Notes: generated by a model not told the origin, from the letters alone. DNA of 64,000 nt from Urechis unicinctus (GCA_034190875.2 CM067343.1:56945731-57009730); one strand, 5' to 3'. Positions 11,447 to 24,131 are shown, counted from the first letter of the stretch. A program made the numbers and translations.

Positions 11447-12484
11447 GTATAATACAGCAAGAGTTTATTTTCGTTTTAGTTTTGCTTTGAGTCTATTCTG
11501 TGCTGTCAAGTGATATGTACGTAGGGCCTTAGTTGTAAGCCTACGCACGCGTCACCTAAGCCTCTTACTCCACCGACGAGTTCGTTAGAAGAGTCTCACG
11601 TTGTTCAATACCAATGATTGTTACTGACGTCAGTGAACTAAGGCGTCATTACGTCAAAGAGCGTATAGCTTCGCTAAGACCATCCACTCGAACCTCAGCC
11701 CAACAAAAAAAATGTGAAGACGCCCCCTGTTAGGCACCGTGCGTTGCTTTGTCATAGCGTCCCTTAAAACCACGTGGAATTCTCTGATTAATTTGGAACC
11801 GTGGAAGCCTCGACCAATCAGATGACTTTAACAAACGCCGACCCCGACACGTCGAATCGTTCGTTTTTTTCGAATTGTTGCCGTTTTTGGCATTTTTGGC
11901 CATGTACGGCCACGTGGGATCAACAATCCCATGTGCTTTTATTGATTTCATAATAGTCTCGCCTGATAACGGCTTTATATAATCATGTAATTTCATAATC
12001 TCCACACAGCTTAGCGACGCTATAAACTCTATGCTCGAGATCTTCACATGTCCATTGCGAGTTCCTTCGCTCTAGATGACAATCCAATACCACCATTTAC
12101 ACCGCGGACATCAACGATGGAGAATAGTAAACGGCGCGGACGCTGTGAGAGGCGAACTGTTTTCGATAGATCTACCCGGGCATTTGATCATGTTGGCATT
12201 TATTTCATAACGTAGTTGTTATTTTCGCAATATCTAAGCCTGGGTCTAAAGTCTTTTGGCAGCGGAAAGGCTCTGCGAAACGACATTTTCCCCGCTCTCA
12301 TCAATCGCAGTGACGTCAGCCCAGTATTCCCATGTGCATTTGTTTATATCACGGTAGCGCCACCTTATGACTGCAGGGTATTAAAAGAGATCATAGCTAC
12401 GCTAAGAGGGTTCACTTCGAGTGTCTCTGTGGTGATCGCTTCCCTAATTACAATACATGTCAATCGTATGGGAATACTGGACTG
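11447..12484. other. unique sequence, no gene seen
   Basis: A short shared phrase (CATAGCT(A/T)CGCTAAGA with nearby TGACGTCAG) occurs at about 11630-11680 and about 12310-12405, suggesting two copies of a diverged dispersed repeat. Confidence 0.3.
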
Positions 12485-12700
<216 letters not shown>

Positions 12701-12721
12701 TATGTATATAGGGCTGATGAC

Positions 12722-13200
12722 TTAATACATAGATATATTCCTGCCTCGTGTCTGAATTCCTTGAAGCCATTGGCAAGTTTCCACCAGGAACTCTTTGTGA
12801 CCAGAGGTGTTGGAAAATGCATGTCTGATTTTGTATGTACTGCAGAAACATATACTGTTAAATTTTTCAAGAAACGTAGCTGTGTGATATGCATCAGGAT
12901 CCATTACTCCCCAATCTGACAGTGCCACTATGCCAGAAGCAACTGTATGGCTGACGGAGAAATACGGTTTCTGAATAGAAACCTTTAGCTGCTTTTCCAG
13001 GAGATTAACATTGTTGGAGCCCTGATCTCCTACAATAGCCACCACAAGCAAGCCACTTTCTGTTAATTAACTAATGTACTCGGGGAGCAATGGCTTCATT
13101 TGAGCCCCGGTCATTGAAAATACCAATGGGTTGCTTCCATTGTGGGTTGCTTCCATTGCTCAACCAATCCTCTTGCCATGAAAACCAGGGTAGGGCACCC
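12722..13200 (-). pseudogene. P-element/THAP9-type transposase fossil, internally deleted
   Basis: Read on the minus strand, three family blocks appear in order. The first is ALPWFSWQEDW followed by WKQPIGIF (13200-13110), matching the region around the conserved W-K-Q-P motif. The second is GLLVVAIVGDQGSNN...KPYF (about 13065-12965), the RNase-H-like catalytic block. The third is SHTVASGIVAL...[13 protein letters not shown] (about 12960-12840), the C-terminal block. Stops and frame shifts break the first from the second. The stretch between KPYF and SHTVASGI, which normally carries the D-x-PHLLK region, is missing, so this copy cannot encode an active enzyme. The THAP DNA-binding domain and terminal inverted repeats were not found. 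Confidence 0.75.
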
Positions 13201-13214
13201 TACACCTCACCGAT

Positions 13215-13294
13215 AAGTATACACCTCACTGAAGTCATTTATCGGGCCTCAAATAAGTATACACCTCACTGAAGTCATTTATCGGGCCTCAAAT
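13215..13294. repeat. 40-bp tandem duplication
   Basis: Two perfect or near-perfect copies of AAGTATACACCTCACTGAAG...GGGCCTCAAAT at 13215 and 13255. Confidence 0.95.
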
Positions 13295-15447
13295 ATGAAA
13301 TGACAAAAATTGTATGCACTTAACTATTTAACATGCCATATTCTTAAGCAAAATTGTAAAATGTATTAACATATATCAGTTAGTTTATTCATATGCATTA
13401 CATATTGCTGTATCTGTCCAAAAACCCATAAGCCAATATACACAAGCTAGAAAATCTTATGCAACATTAAACTAATGAAAATAATAGTTAATCAGTATCA
13501 CCAATACTTTGCAATGCATTGATATTAGCTTTATTGATGGGATTGGTGTATTTCAGCTAACCTTTTCTTCTCTTTAGGAAATCGAAAAACAGAAAGGTCA
13601 AAGGTCACGTCTTGTTCGTCTACAATTGTGGCAGTTAATCGCAGCACAATATTGCCTATTCGATAGTGACATCCACGAGCTGGGCTGGGCCATGCTTGTT
13701 TACGTTCGAGTTAATCCTTACACTTAAGGCTTCACGTACCCCCCTGTCGACCCCGCGGACTCGAGTAGTTACACTGACTCACCTGAGCAAATAACAAGCT
13801 TATTTGACTACATTTGTCACAACTCAACATGAAAACCGGCCAATTTTAAAATTATCCTGACCCAAATTGAAATTTCATCTTTATGATCATTATTTCACTT
13901 ATATTCACTTTCTTGCCACCTCAACCTATTCTGACAATTCTGCTTTTCAATTCTAATAACACTCGTAAAATCGCGATTTCCCCATGGCAAAGCGTGTATG
14001 GAATACACGGTAGTCCTAAACAAAATACTTATTTGGGGTGGGAACTATGTGTGTATATGCGTTTGTTTCAATTACTTGTTCTTCTAAAATTCGAATCATA
14101 TCTCAAAGGTGGCTGGTACCTTAAATAAAGCTCTTAAAATGCAAAACAAAACATCCTTACCAATCACAATATGGCAAGCGTTATGACGTTACAGGGAGAT
14201 AGCTATCCCGAGACTAGTTTGACACTAGCCGTAATTTGGCGCGAACGTAGGCATCGCTGCATTCGGTAAAAAAATCAGAGATTTGCCCCAGGAAACAAAT
14301 CTGTGAGGGTTTACCCAACTGGTACTAAATACCTACTAGGCTACCCAAAACTGTATTCAGTATACCCCCATCTAAAACCGTTTAGTGGAAGTAATGTATA
14401 TTGAGTTAACATTGGGTCAAAATCACTGATTGGAATACATTGCACCGAAATAAGACGAGGGACCCATTTGGATGGGAGGGAACCCATTCTGATAATTATT
14501 GCAAGTGTATAGTGTCGTTTACATGGAATATTTTAAGTTGGGTCAGTCATTTACTTGCCCCAACCTAACATAAAAGTCCGAGTTACATCTAGATATTTTC
14601 TAAAATCTATTGGATTCGTCCTTGGTACGTGATCGTTGATCCCTGAAAGTTTCAAGAAAATCCAGTCTGGACTTTTCGATATATCGGACATCGGACGAAA
14701 ACATATTCCTACCGGGCGGAGAGAATTCATGGCTCACGGGCACATCAGTCTGAATCACCTTGCAGTGCGATTTACTTTGGCACAACCAACCAATAATGTA
14801 ATAAACGCGCCACGGCTTTCCATACCAGCCGTGCCTGCCAACCCGCTGTCCAATTTTTAACTTGTTTAAATGGGTCACACCATCTTGAAATTTCAATTTG
14901 GTTCAGGACAATTTTTAAATTGGCCGGATTTCAAGTCGGGTCGTAACATATTCACCAGAGGAAAGTAGACTTATACGACACATAAATAGCCAGAACACCC
15001 TTAAACTCACAATGCTTACGAGAAGATGTCAGCCGACACTAAATATCTTCGCAGTTGAGCTAAAATATTGGATAGCTTAATATCGCCCATGTTGTTGACA
15101 TTTAAAGCTATGTGGGACGAGCAACGCTCTCTAGACAGGTAGCGTGATCACATAATTTCTCGGGTGGAGACCTGAATGAGCTCTCTTAGCATAGCTATGA
15201 ACTCTTGGGTGTATTTTATGAAGCGAGCTCCATACAGCCACCCGAAGCGAGCCCTCCTAGCGACTAAACTCTCTTTGATTACATGCCCAGGTGCATGGTT
15301 TTGGGGGCGAAGTCGAACGCAATGTCATAGTCTCAGTTCAGAAGTCAATTTCAATGCTTGAGGGGCTCTGATATCGCTGCCCATCGTCAATATTATTCAG
15401 CTGAGGCCGACTTCACACACATTTGATCTGTTGTCGGCTAAATAGTC
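13295..15447. other. intergenic; possible dispersed-repeat relic
   Basis: No supported coding exon. The segment 14580-14940 has a repeat-like character (CCTGAAAGTTTCAAGAAAAT at about 14642; compare 6201 and 6532). The SQase promoter should lie just before 15448, but no core element could be assigned. Confidence 0.35.
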
Positions 15448-18400
15448 ATGGTATCTCTAGCAACGGTATGGATGGTTGCCGTGATTACCACATTGTGTTA
15501 CCATGGAGTTCAAACGGAACCGCTGGATGTTGTTATCTCTAATGAGAGTCTCAGCGTCAGCGTAGGCGCTATCAAGGTGAGATGTTTGAGTGATACATGT
15601 CGAATCAGCGTCCACGTAGGCGCTATCAAGGTGAGATGTTTGACTAAAGCACCCAGCATCAGTGTCCACGTAGGCGTTATCAAAGGTCAGATGTTTGACT
15701 TATACATCTATGATCAACGTCCACGTAGGCGCTATCAACGTCAGATGTTAAAGTTATACATCTATGATCAGTGTCCATGTAGGCGCTATCAAAGGTCAGA
15801 TGTTTGAGTTATACATCTATAATCAGCGTCCACGTAGGCGCTATCAAGGTCAGATGTTTGAGTTATACATCTATGATCAGCGTCCACGTAGGCGCTATCA
15901 AGGTCAGATGTTTGAGTTATACATCTATAATCAGCGTCCACGTAGGCGCTATCAAGGTGAGATGTTTGAGTTATGCATGTCGAATCAGTGTCCACGTAGG
16001 CGCTATCAAGGTGAGATGTTTGACTAAAGCACCTACCATCAGTGTCCATGTAGGCGCTATCAAGGTGAGATGTTTGAGTTATACATCTATAATCAGCGTC
16101 CACGTAGGCGCTATCAAGGTCAGATGTTTGAGTTATACATCTATAAACAGCGTCCACGTAGGCGCTATCAAGGTCAGATGTTTGAGTTATACATCTATAA
16201 TCAGCGTCAGTGTAGGCGCTATTAAGGTCAGATGTTTGAGTTGTGATTGTATAGTAAGCGTCCACGTAGGCGCAATCAAGGTGAGATGTTTGAGTTATAC
16301 ATATCGAATCAGTGTCCATGTAGGTGCTATCAAGGTCAGATGTTTGAGTTATATATATCGAATCAGTGTCCATGTAGGCGCTATCAAGGTCAGATGTTTA
16401 ACTAAAGCACCCAGCATCAGTGTCCACGTTGGCGCTATCAAAGTGAGATGTTTGAGTTATACATCTATAATCAGCGTCCACGTAGGCGCTATCAAGGTCA
16501 GATGTTTGAGTTATACATCTATAATATACTATTAAGGTCAGATGTTTGAGTTATACATCTATAATCAGCGTCCACGTAGGCGCTATTAAGGTCAGATGTT
16601 TGAGTTATACATCTATAATCAGCGTCCACGTAGGTGCTATCAAGGTCAGATGTTTGAGTTATATATATCGAATCAGTGTCCATGTAGGCGCTATCAAGGT
16701 CAGATGTTTAACTAAAGCACCCAGCATCAGTGTCCACGTAGGCGTTATCAAGGTGAGATGTTTGACGAACGCACCTACCATCAGTGTCCACGTAGGCGCT
16801 ATCTAGGTGAGATGTTTGACGAATGCATACTGACACGTTAGACAATATTTTTGATGATGTAATGAGTGTGTATTTCCCCCAGCTTATCTCTCATACCAAA
16901 GTGAACCCCATGGTTTATGTTGGAAGAGGAACAACAACTTTCTCTAATTATCGAGGAAACTGCCGTATAGAAGATTACGTCGAGGAACGAATTGGATTGG
17001 CGGATTTCACAACCACACAGGAGGATAATGACGTCATCGCTACATTCAGTGACGGCATAAGGCACCGGGTATTTGTATAGTACATCATTGTATAACGCAT
17101 TTCGGATATCTTCACACCAAATTAACGTTTATTTTCTGTAAGTATGATACATTGCTATGAATATTGCACAAGTCTTCATCGTTGAAGTTTGTATTTCGCT
17201 TCCAGCTCGAGATTCGCATTGGGGCAACTCAAGGTCATCAATTGACCTTGACCTTTGGAAAATTACCTCAAGGTTACGAAAGAGTCTGGCTAAGACTTCC
17301 GGCCGATGTTAACGAGCACGTTTACGGAGGCGGAGAGCAGTTCACGAGTTTCGACCTCCGTGGACGTACCTACCCGCTATGGACTGGGGAACAAGGTGAT
17401 CATCACTTTCATCTCGCTATCAATCTCCTGATCGATATACATCTGTGGATTCTAATTACACACGATGTTGTGTGTTTTCGTATTGTAGGTGTAGGCAGAG
17501 ATAAGAAGTACCCGATTACGTTAATGGCAGACGCTATGGAAGGGGGCGCTGGGGGCGATTACTACAGCACATACTTTCCTCAACCCACCTTCTTCAGTTC
17601 CCGCCATTATTATTGCCACGTGGCTGGCTCGACTTATATGAATCTCGATTTCTCTCATGGGAATTTCCACGAGATATTCATTTTAGGTCAACCAGAAGCG
17701 GTGTACTTTGGTGCGGATCAGAGCATGATGGGATTGGTTGGGCAGCTGAATGGATTTCTGGGAAGGCAGCCGGAGTTGCCGGAGTGGGTGAATGATGGCG
17801 TTATTTTGGGAATGCAAGGAGGAACTCAACGAGTGAGTAATATTCGCCCCATCAAGTAACAGTCACATGAATACTGGTCGCTGGTTTTTCATTCTCCCTA
17901 CTTATTATATCATGCACTTGATTACAGATGCTTGAATTACTTGATGTAGCCGAAACCAATGGGGTTAAAGTGAGTGGACTTTGGATACAAGATTGGAGCG
18001 GTAAGCTCATGACGTCATTCGGTAAGCGTGTGTACTGGGATTGGCGCTGGGACCCTGAGCAATACCCTGGTAGGACATAGAAGCTTTATGCAAAATCCTC
18101 ATTCGAACACTGTCGAAAAAAGGCACAATGCAAACGATAAGTCGAATTCCAATTCAGATTTGGTGGAGGAAATTGCACGGCTACGTGAGAAAGGCGTGAG
18201 GGTTTTAGTTTACATCAACCCTCATTTAATCTCGGAAGGCAGCCTATTTGCCGAGGCAGACAGTCAAGGTTATCTCATGAGGAACCCACAAGGAGGCACC
18301 TACCTCCAAGATTTCGGAGAATATGACTGCGGCTCGGTGGATTTCACTAATCCGGATGCGTACCAGTGGTACAAAGGTGGGGGCACTCTTATTTTCTTAT

Positions 18401-21400
18401 ATGTCTTTGCTTGACCTCAGGTCCATAGCGAATGACACCATCATAAATACACCTGTGATGGGTTGGATCCCTATACAGGTGTCATTATCAGAAATGTCAT
18501 GGATCTTGGGATCCGGGGTTGGATGGCGGATTTCAGCGAGTATATCCCTGACGACGCCGTCTTCTTCGACGGCCAAACAGGCGCCACCATGCACAACAGG
18601 TGTCTTACTCAGCATACAATTCTCACCATATCATTGACATAATACATGGGTTAACTTATCTCACTCTCTCATCGACATAATGTCTGGCTCTCACTCTATC
18701 ATCGACCATGTTAACACAACATCGACATAATACATGTGTTAACTTATCTCACTCTCTCATCGACAATGTGTTCTTATCACTCATATCATTGTTTAACTTA
18801 TCTCACTCTATCATCGACATTACAACTTATCTCACTCTCTCATCATAATACGTTAACTTATAATGTCTGACATAATACATGTTTATCTCACTCTCATAAT
18901 ACTCTATCACTCTCTCATCGACATAATACATGTGTTAACTTATCTCACTCTCTCTATCATCGACATAATACATGTGTTAACTTTCACTCTTCATCGACAT
19001 AATACTCTTATCTCATCGACATAATACATGGGTTAACTTATCTCACTCTCTCATCGACATAATACATGTGTTAACTTATCTCACTCTCTCATCGACATAA
19101 TACATGTGTTAACTTATCTCACTCTCTCATCGACATAATACTTGTGTTAACTTATCTCACTCTCTCATCGACATAATACATGTGTTAACTTATTCAATCT
19201 TACATGGGTTAACTCACTCTCTCATCGACATAATACATGTGTTAACTTATCTCACTCTCTCATCGACATAATACATGTGTTAACTTATCTCACTCTCTCA
19301 TCGACATAATACATGTGTTAACTTATCTCACTCTCTCATCGACATAATGTCTGATGTTAACCACTCTCACTCTATCACCCATTGCTGGTATTAACAATAC
19401 CACTAAACGCAATATTGGTAGTGTATTGTTTGTGTTACAGGTACCCCGTCTTGTGGGCGCAGGTGAACCATGAGGCCGTGAAGGATGCGAATCTACTAGG
19501 AGAGGCCATGTTCTTCATGCGGGCCGGTGGCTCAGGTACACTTATGCATGCCTTAACCCTCACTTTAGTTGCTATGTGTGGAACATTGCAAACGCAAATC
19601 CAGTTTAAGAATCGATTAAAGGATATACAGCTGTAATAGATAGGGCTTCAGTGCTCCTGTCGATCTGCCGCTCAACAGGAAGATTTTCTCATGAAACCAG
19701 GTACCAGCGGACACAGCACCTTGATGTGGGCTGGGGATCAGAACGTGGACTGGTCGCTGTCTGATGGCCTGGCTACAACCCTCCCTGCTGCCCTGAGTCT
19801 GGCCGTCAGTGGCGTGGGTTTAACTCATTACGACATAGGCGGCTACACTACAGGTAGGTCAACGTCTTGATGGAACTCCTCCTGCTTAAACCTTATAAGT
19901 TATACGTGAGGACACGCCATCGTGCTACACTTGCGTTATGACGATCTTAACGTTATGACGACTGTCTGGCTGTCCGATCCAGTTGTTCGACAGCAGAGCA
20001 TCCCTGGTCTCGATGTGTCCGTCAACATGGTGCGCTCTGAGGAACTCTTCTTTAGAGGAGCAGAAGCAGCCGTCTTCACAGCGGCCATGCGCACTCACGA
20101 AGGTGAGTTACATAGCGTTAAAGTTTTGAATGGAATATTTCTTCACAAGCTGATACTGATGAGATCTCCCATCTAGCTCTTTCGAACTAAGTACGGGAGT
20201 GATGCATGCACTCCCTCTTAGTTCTGGCGTCCAAGGCATATTCCCGGCATAAGTCAACGGAATCATCAAGAGATCCGCTGCTTTTCCTAGTTTTAGCTAA
20301 TAAAATCAACTCACCAAACATTTATAGGACCAGAAGCTGAATTTCAGCAACAACAGTATCTTGTGAATAAGTATTTTGGCCTAAAACACACCAAACGGTA
20401 ATATCTGAGACCGACTTGGCAACATGGCGGCGAGGCGGCGGAAACTGACCAGCGGGAGCATACACCAATTGGAACATAGGCGAGACTACTCACAAGACGC
20501 GGGTTCACAGGGACTATTTGTGGCACGAAGCTAAAAGCTAAAATGACCTTGTCTAACATGCAGAAAAGGCCACTAACATTCACTGTCGCACAAATATCAC
20601 ACCGAATCACGAAGAAAGCAACGAAAACCTGGGGAAAAGGCGACAGGAATTATCAGCTATAGTTTTTGCCTATGTTCTCACCGCCTTATTTACATCGGAA
20701 GTTTCTGGGACTGTCTGGGATATCGTCCTCCGCGCTTGTATTTCGGAAGAAAATATTACCGGTAAACTTGGAAAGTTATCGAAAATATAGTTTTCCGCAG
20801 TCGATAGGAATATGAAACATTATCTCTAACCGAATTAGATAATAACTTTCGACACTGATCGCCCGAAACTCGTCAGAACATGCATATTTCGTGAAAAAAG
20901 TGGTGAGTTCTGGGTTGATCGAATGCATCGACCAAAAAATTTAGCTTAAACTGTTGGACCGACAAGGTGATAAATAGAACCTGACGTTGGTCTTTTGGGC
21001 TACTCCCATCTCTTCATGTAGCCGCACCTCGATTCAGGGAAATAGGGCTGAACATTGGTCATGGGCATATCCAACTGAGTGAGCAAAGATAAAATTGGCA
21101 ATTAACATTTCTTATGGCACAAATATTAGTAAATCAATGTGTTTTTGTCAATTACAGGTAACATTCCCCAAGCTAATTACCAGGTGTACAACAAAGCGGA
21201 AGACTTACAGCGCTTTGCAGTATTTGTAAACATGTTCAGAGCCCTCAAACCTTACACCAGGGCAGCAATCTTGGAATACCAAACAACTGGCACACCTCTC
21301 CAGCGCCCTATGTTCCTCCAATACGAAGAGGAACCCGCCACTTTCGATCTCCAGTACCAGTATATGTTTGGCAGTGACCTTCTAGTCGCACCTGTTATCA

Positions 21401-21654
21401 CACCTGGTGTATCGGATCAATGGAAGGTGTATTTACCTGACGATGATTGGGTTTACCTTTATGATGCTACTCAAGAGTATAGAGGGCCGCGGGAGGTGGT
21501 TATACCAGCTCCATTAGGTCGAGTACCTGTGTTTTATCGTAAGGGCTCACCATGGACGGAGGTGTTTCAGGTGGTAGCTGACATTGCGATCACCGGGGTG
21601 GTAGACAACTTAGGGCAGTGTGATAAGGAGTCCTGTGGTAGCAACACACCTTAA
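15448..21654 (+). CDS. secreted GH31 sulfoquinovosidase-like enzyme, 731 aa (11 exons)
   Basis: Predicted to hydrolyse alpha-sulfoquinovosides, the head groups of plant and algal sulfolipid. Exons: 15448-15576, 16883-17068, 17206-17395, 17489-17832, 17928-18069, 18158-18376, 18479-18599, 19441-19535, 19701-19853, 19983-20102, 21158-21654. All introns are GT-AG with matching phases. Residues 1-23 form a signal peptide, implying secretion or lysosomal delivery. The N-terminal beta domain has GGGEQFTSFDLRGR. The barrel carries the nucleophile D421 (GWMADFSEY) and acid/base D488 (WAGDQNVDW). Against E. coli YihQ numbering as I recall it (D405, D472, Q262, Q288, R301, W304, Y508), every key residue lies at +16: Q278, Q304, R317, W320, Y524. 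This is the sulfonate-binding QQRWY set, which separates sulfoquinovosidases from ordinary alpha-glucosidases. Length is close to the bacterial enzyme plus a signal peptide. Introns rule out bacterial contamination. Activity is inferred. Confidence 0.93.
15550..16812 (+). repeat. 54-bp minisatellite made of the exon-1 end plus splice donor
   Basis: About 24 copies of a unit containing GTCCACGTAGGCGCTATCAA followed by GGT(G/C)AGATGTTTGAGTTATA. The first copy is the real exon-1 end (AGCGTAGGCGCTATCAAG|GTGAGA). Every unit therefore repeats a coding SV(H)VGAIK stretch and a GT donor: GTGAG (good) in some, GTCAG (weaker) in most. The 18-codon period keeps the frame open across most of intron 1. 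Confidence 0.95.
18640..19375. repeat. 38-bp minisatellite (intron 7 of SQase gene)
   Basis: The unit is ATCGACATAATACATGTGTT followed by AACTTATCTCACTCTCTC. It is regular at 19010-19340 and scrambled by deletions at 18640-19000. It sits between the exons carrying the nucleophile and the next barrel segment. Confidence 0.95.
20103..21157. other. SQase intron 10, no separate gene
   Basis: A 1055-nt intron, the longest apart from repeat-filled introns 1 and 7, with no tandem repeat. An 88-codon antisense frame at 20344-20610 has no recognisable domain. Confidence 0.5.
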
Positions 21655-21743
21655 CACTAATGTATGAGATATGTATATGGTGTCAGAACTGATTTGTCCG
21701 TAATGTTTTGTTCAGATGTGCTTTGTCTTCAATGTTGCATGCC

Positions 21744-21749
21744 ATTAAA
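21744..21749 (+). terminator. poly(A) signal ATTAAA
   Basis: Common variant hexamer 90 nt after the SQase stop codon. Confidence 0.5.
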
Positions 21750-22231
21750 ATTGATGAATTATATCAAGAATGCGGGCTTATGAAGTATATAGGCGAGAGA
21801 AAAATATTAGGAAATGTATTTGGGAATCAAGAGTTACTGACATAAATAGCGATACATACAGGCTTCTCTTTAAACGGGAGATCAGCTTTTGAAATCAACA
21901 GACCATGTGTCCACGTGACGAGGTCAGCGTCTTTGATCATGTGATCATGTATTTGTGTTGGTGAGTACAAATCGAAGTATAAAGGTCACCATTCTGCAAC
22001 AAAAATAACAGCATCCTATTCCCATGCGCCTCAATTGCTCTGGAACACATGCGCTTGGGCCAGACTGTTATGATATAACCATCAGGCTAACATACAGCAG
22101 CATCCGTATAGAAGAAAGTAAAATACTACTGTATGCTAACTCGGTGGTAAGATCATAACGTTCTAGCTCTAAGCCGTACACACGGTCCTCATGCCACGCC
22201 TGTGATTCAGTCAAAAACTAAGTGATCAGGA
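21750..22231. other. spacer between convergent genes
   Basis: The SQase gene (plus) and the acidic protein gene (minus) end towards each other here. It must hold both 3' UTR ends, and no other feature is seen. Confidence 0.5.
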
Positions 22232-24131
22232 TTAGGTGAACCATTCAAGCAAAGCAATGCCGTCCAGGCGTAATATGGCGGTAATGACTGGTGCATAATA
22301 TACATACGCGCCAGGATCTAGTGTGCCGCTGTTGCTGGTACGTTCAGGTCTGCCCATGTCAAGCAAACCATCATGGTCGTTATCACCATCAGAGGGTTCC
22401 CAGTAAGGTCCATACTCCCCATCGTCCTTGACCTCCTCACGTTCGTCATCGTCTCTGAAATAGCAGTAACCCTCCTCGTCCTTGACCGCTCCCTCCAACT
22501 TAAACAACCAGTCGAGGTCCTCCTCCTCCACACACCTGTCAGCATCCCGCCCTCCAGGAAACGCGTACTCATCACTCGATATCCTAAGAATGGATACCTC
22601 CTCCATATCTTCAGGCATGTCCTCCTCCAAATCCTCCGCGCCATGTAGGTCCTCTTCTGTAACCAACTGGACCTCCCATCCGAACTCTAGCTTCCGCTCT
22701 CTGGATCCTTCCCGGTCCTCGGGATAGATAGAAACAGCAGGACTAGTTCGGAATAGCTCCTTCACGGTGTCAATCAAAGCAGATAGTCCAGTCAACACTT
22801 TACCCAGGTTGAGCTTATTGACAGATAACTTACCACATCGTTTTTTTACTTCTGGGAGCACTTTGTCAAAAGCCATTTTCTGGTCGACAAAGGGGAGCAT
22901 GGACCAATGCGGCGGGGTGTACGCCCAGGCTGGAGCACAGGCAGCATGATACCGGTCAAATGATTATCATGTGGAGATCGCTATCAGTCGAACTACTGTA
23001 TTACATGTAATGGGCAGGTGATGATGTACCTGTGTAAGCGAATTGAGGCGGTCTGAAGCCATCATCGTGAAGCATAACATGGATGGGCTGGCCGTGAATG
23101 AGCTGCACTGTGACTGGTATCTCTCCCAGCCAATGAACACGCCTACCGTGTACCACCGCCAGTTCCCTCTTCAGAGCAGCCATGGTGTCTTCACGCGTCA
23201 AATCTCGAACATGCGTGAGGTCACCCGGGGTCACGCTAGGCGGTGGTGATTGTGATAAGCGAGATGATTGCGAGAAGATATCGACATGAGTTGGTGAAAG
23301 CTCTTTTGATAAAAGTATCTTGCTGTCGTGAATTGGCGGTGTCATGAAAACAGGGCTGTCATGGCTGACGGAACTAGCTGATGTATCATCGTCGGAAAGT
23401 TTTTTACCCGGTAGAAATATCATGCCGTGTCCAGATAATTGGGAATCCGGGGATACATTGTTTTGGCTTTCGTCATAACGCAATTTTCTTGAATCAAAGC
23501 AAGATTGATCTTCAGCATAACGTGATTGACCTGCATCATAACGCGATATAAATCGCGCTGAGAGATGCGAAGCGTTGTCGAGGGCTGCTGAGGTAGAAGA
23601 AAATAGTGCCAGGGAGTTCTGCGAATTGCAACTGCTAGACGACGCATCGCTTTGGTCGAAGGATGTCAGCGAGTCTGTAACTGACGAATCGCGGAGTTTG
23701 GGTTCAGTAGAATCCATAGAGCTACCTTCGGCTGATTCGATATTGATTGAGGAAGTTGTCTCTACATTAACTTGGCGATGACTGGGAGATATAGAGGCAG
23801 AGGGTGAAGTATCATAGCTTATTTCAGGAGATATTCTACTCTTATCTTGCCGCACAGTGGGCGTTTCTGTGACTTCCTTCATAATTAGTTTTCCATTATG
23901 TGTTCCATGAAGGGAATCTATTGCATGTATGACAGAATCAGGCGAACAACTCGCTCTTGAGGCCGAGTCGGAGATGCGAAGGGGTAACGACATCGTTTGA
24001 TCACTTCCCTCGTTCCCATATCCTGTGGATATTTCATTCTTACTAGGTTTAAGTTCATCGCATGTTGGTGACACCTGTCCACGTTCGTTCGCTGTTACAT
24101 TTCCGTCATTCAGACCGCGTAAATGCGCCAT
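22232..24131 (-). CDS. unrecognised 599-aa Ser-rich/acidic protein (2 exons)
   Basis: Not recognised. Exon 1 (24131-23030) begins MAHLRGLNDGN and is Ser/Asp-rich and probably disordered (residues about 1-310). Near its end it becomes ordered-looking: RRVHWLGEIPVTVQLIHGQP (from about residue 330), then DGFRPPQFAYT. It ends in phase 1 before GTACAT. Exon 2 (22929-22232) follows GTGCTCCAG and continues in frame with AWAYTPPHWSMLPFVDQKMA, a helical basic segment (VLPEVKKRCGKLSVNKLNLG), and a long Asp/Glu-rich tail. Proline-aromatic motifs on both sides of the junction (PPQF, PPHW) support the splice. No signal peptide or membrane span, so cytosolic or nuclear. The RVHW at residues 331-334 fits the loose protein phosphatase 1 docking pattern, which is weak evidence alone. 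Confidence 0.78.

Noticed and set aside
15804..16806. 243- and 86-codon frames with SVHVGAIKVRCLSYTSII repeats as a separate repeat protein
   Set aside because: They are the 54-bp intron array; the period is a multiple of three and copies hold splice donors, so an intron explanation is better, although in-frame use of the first few units remains possible.
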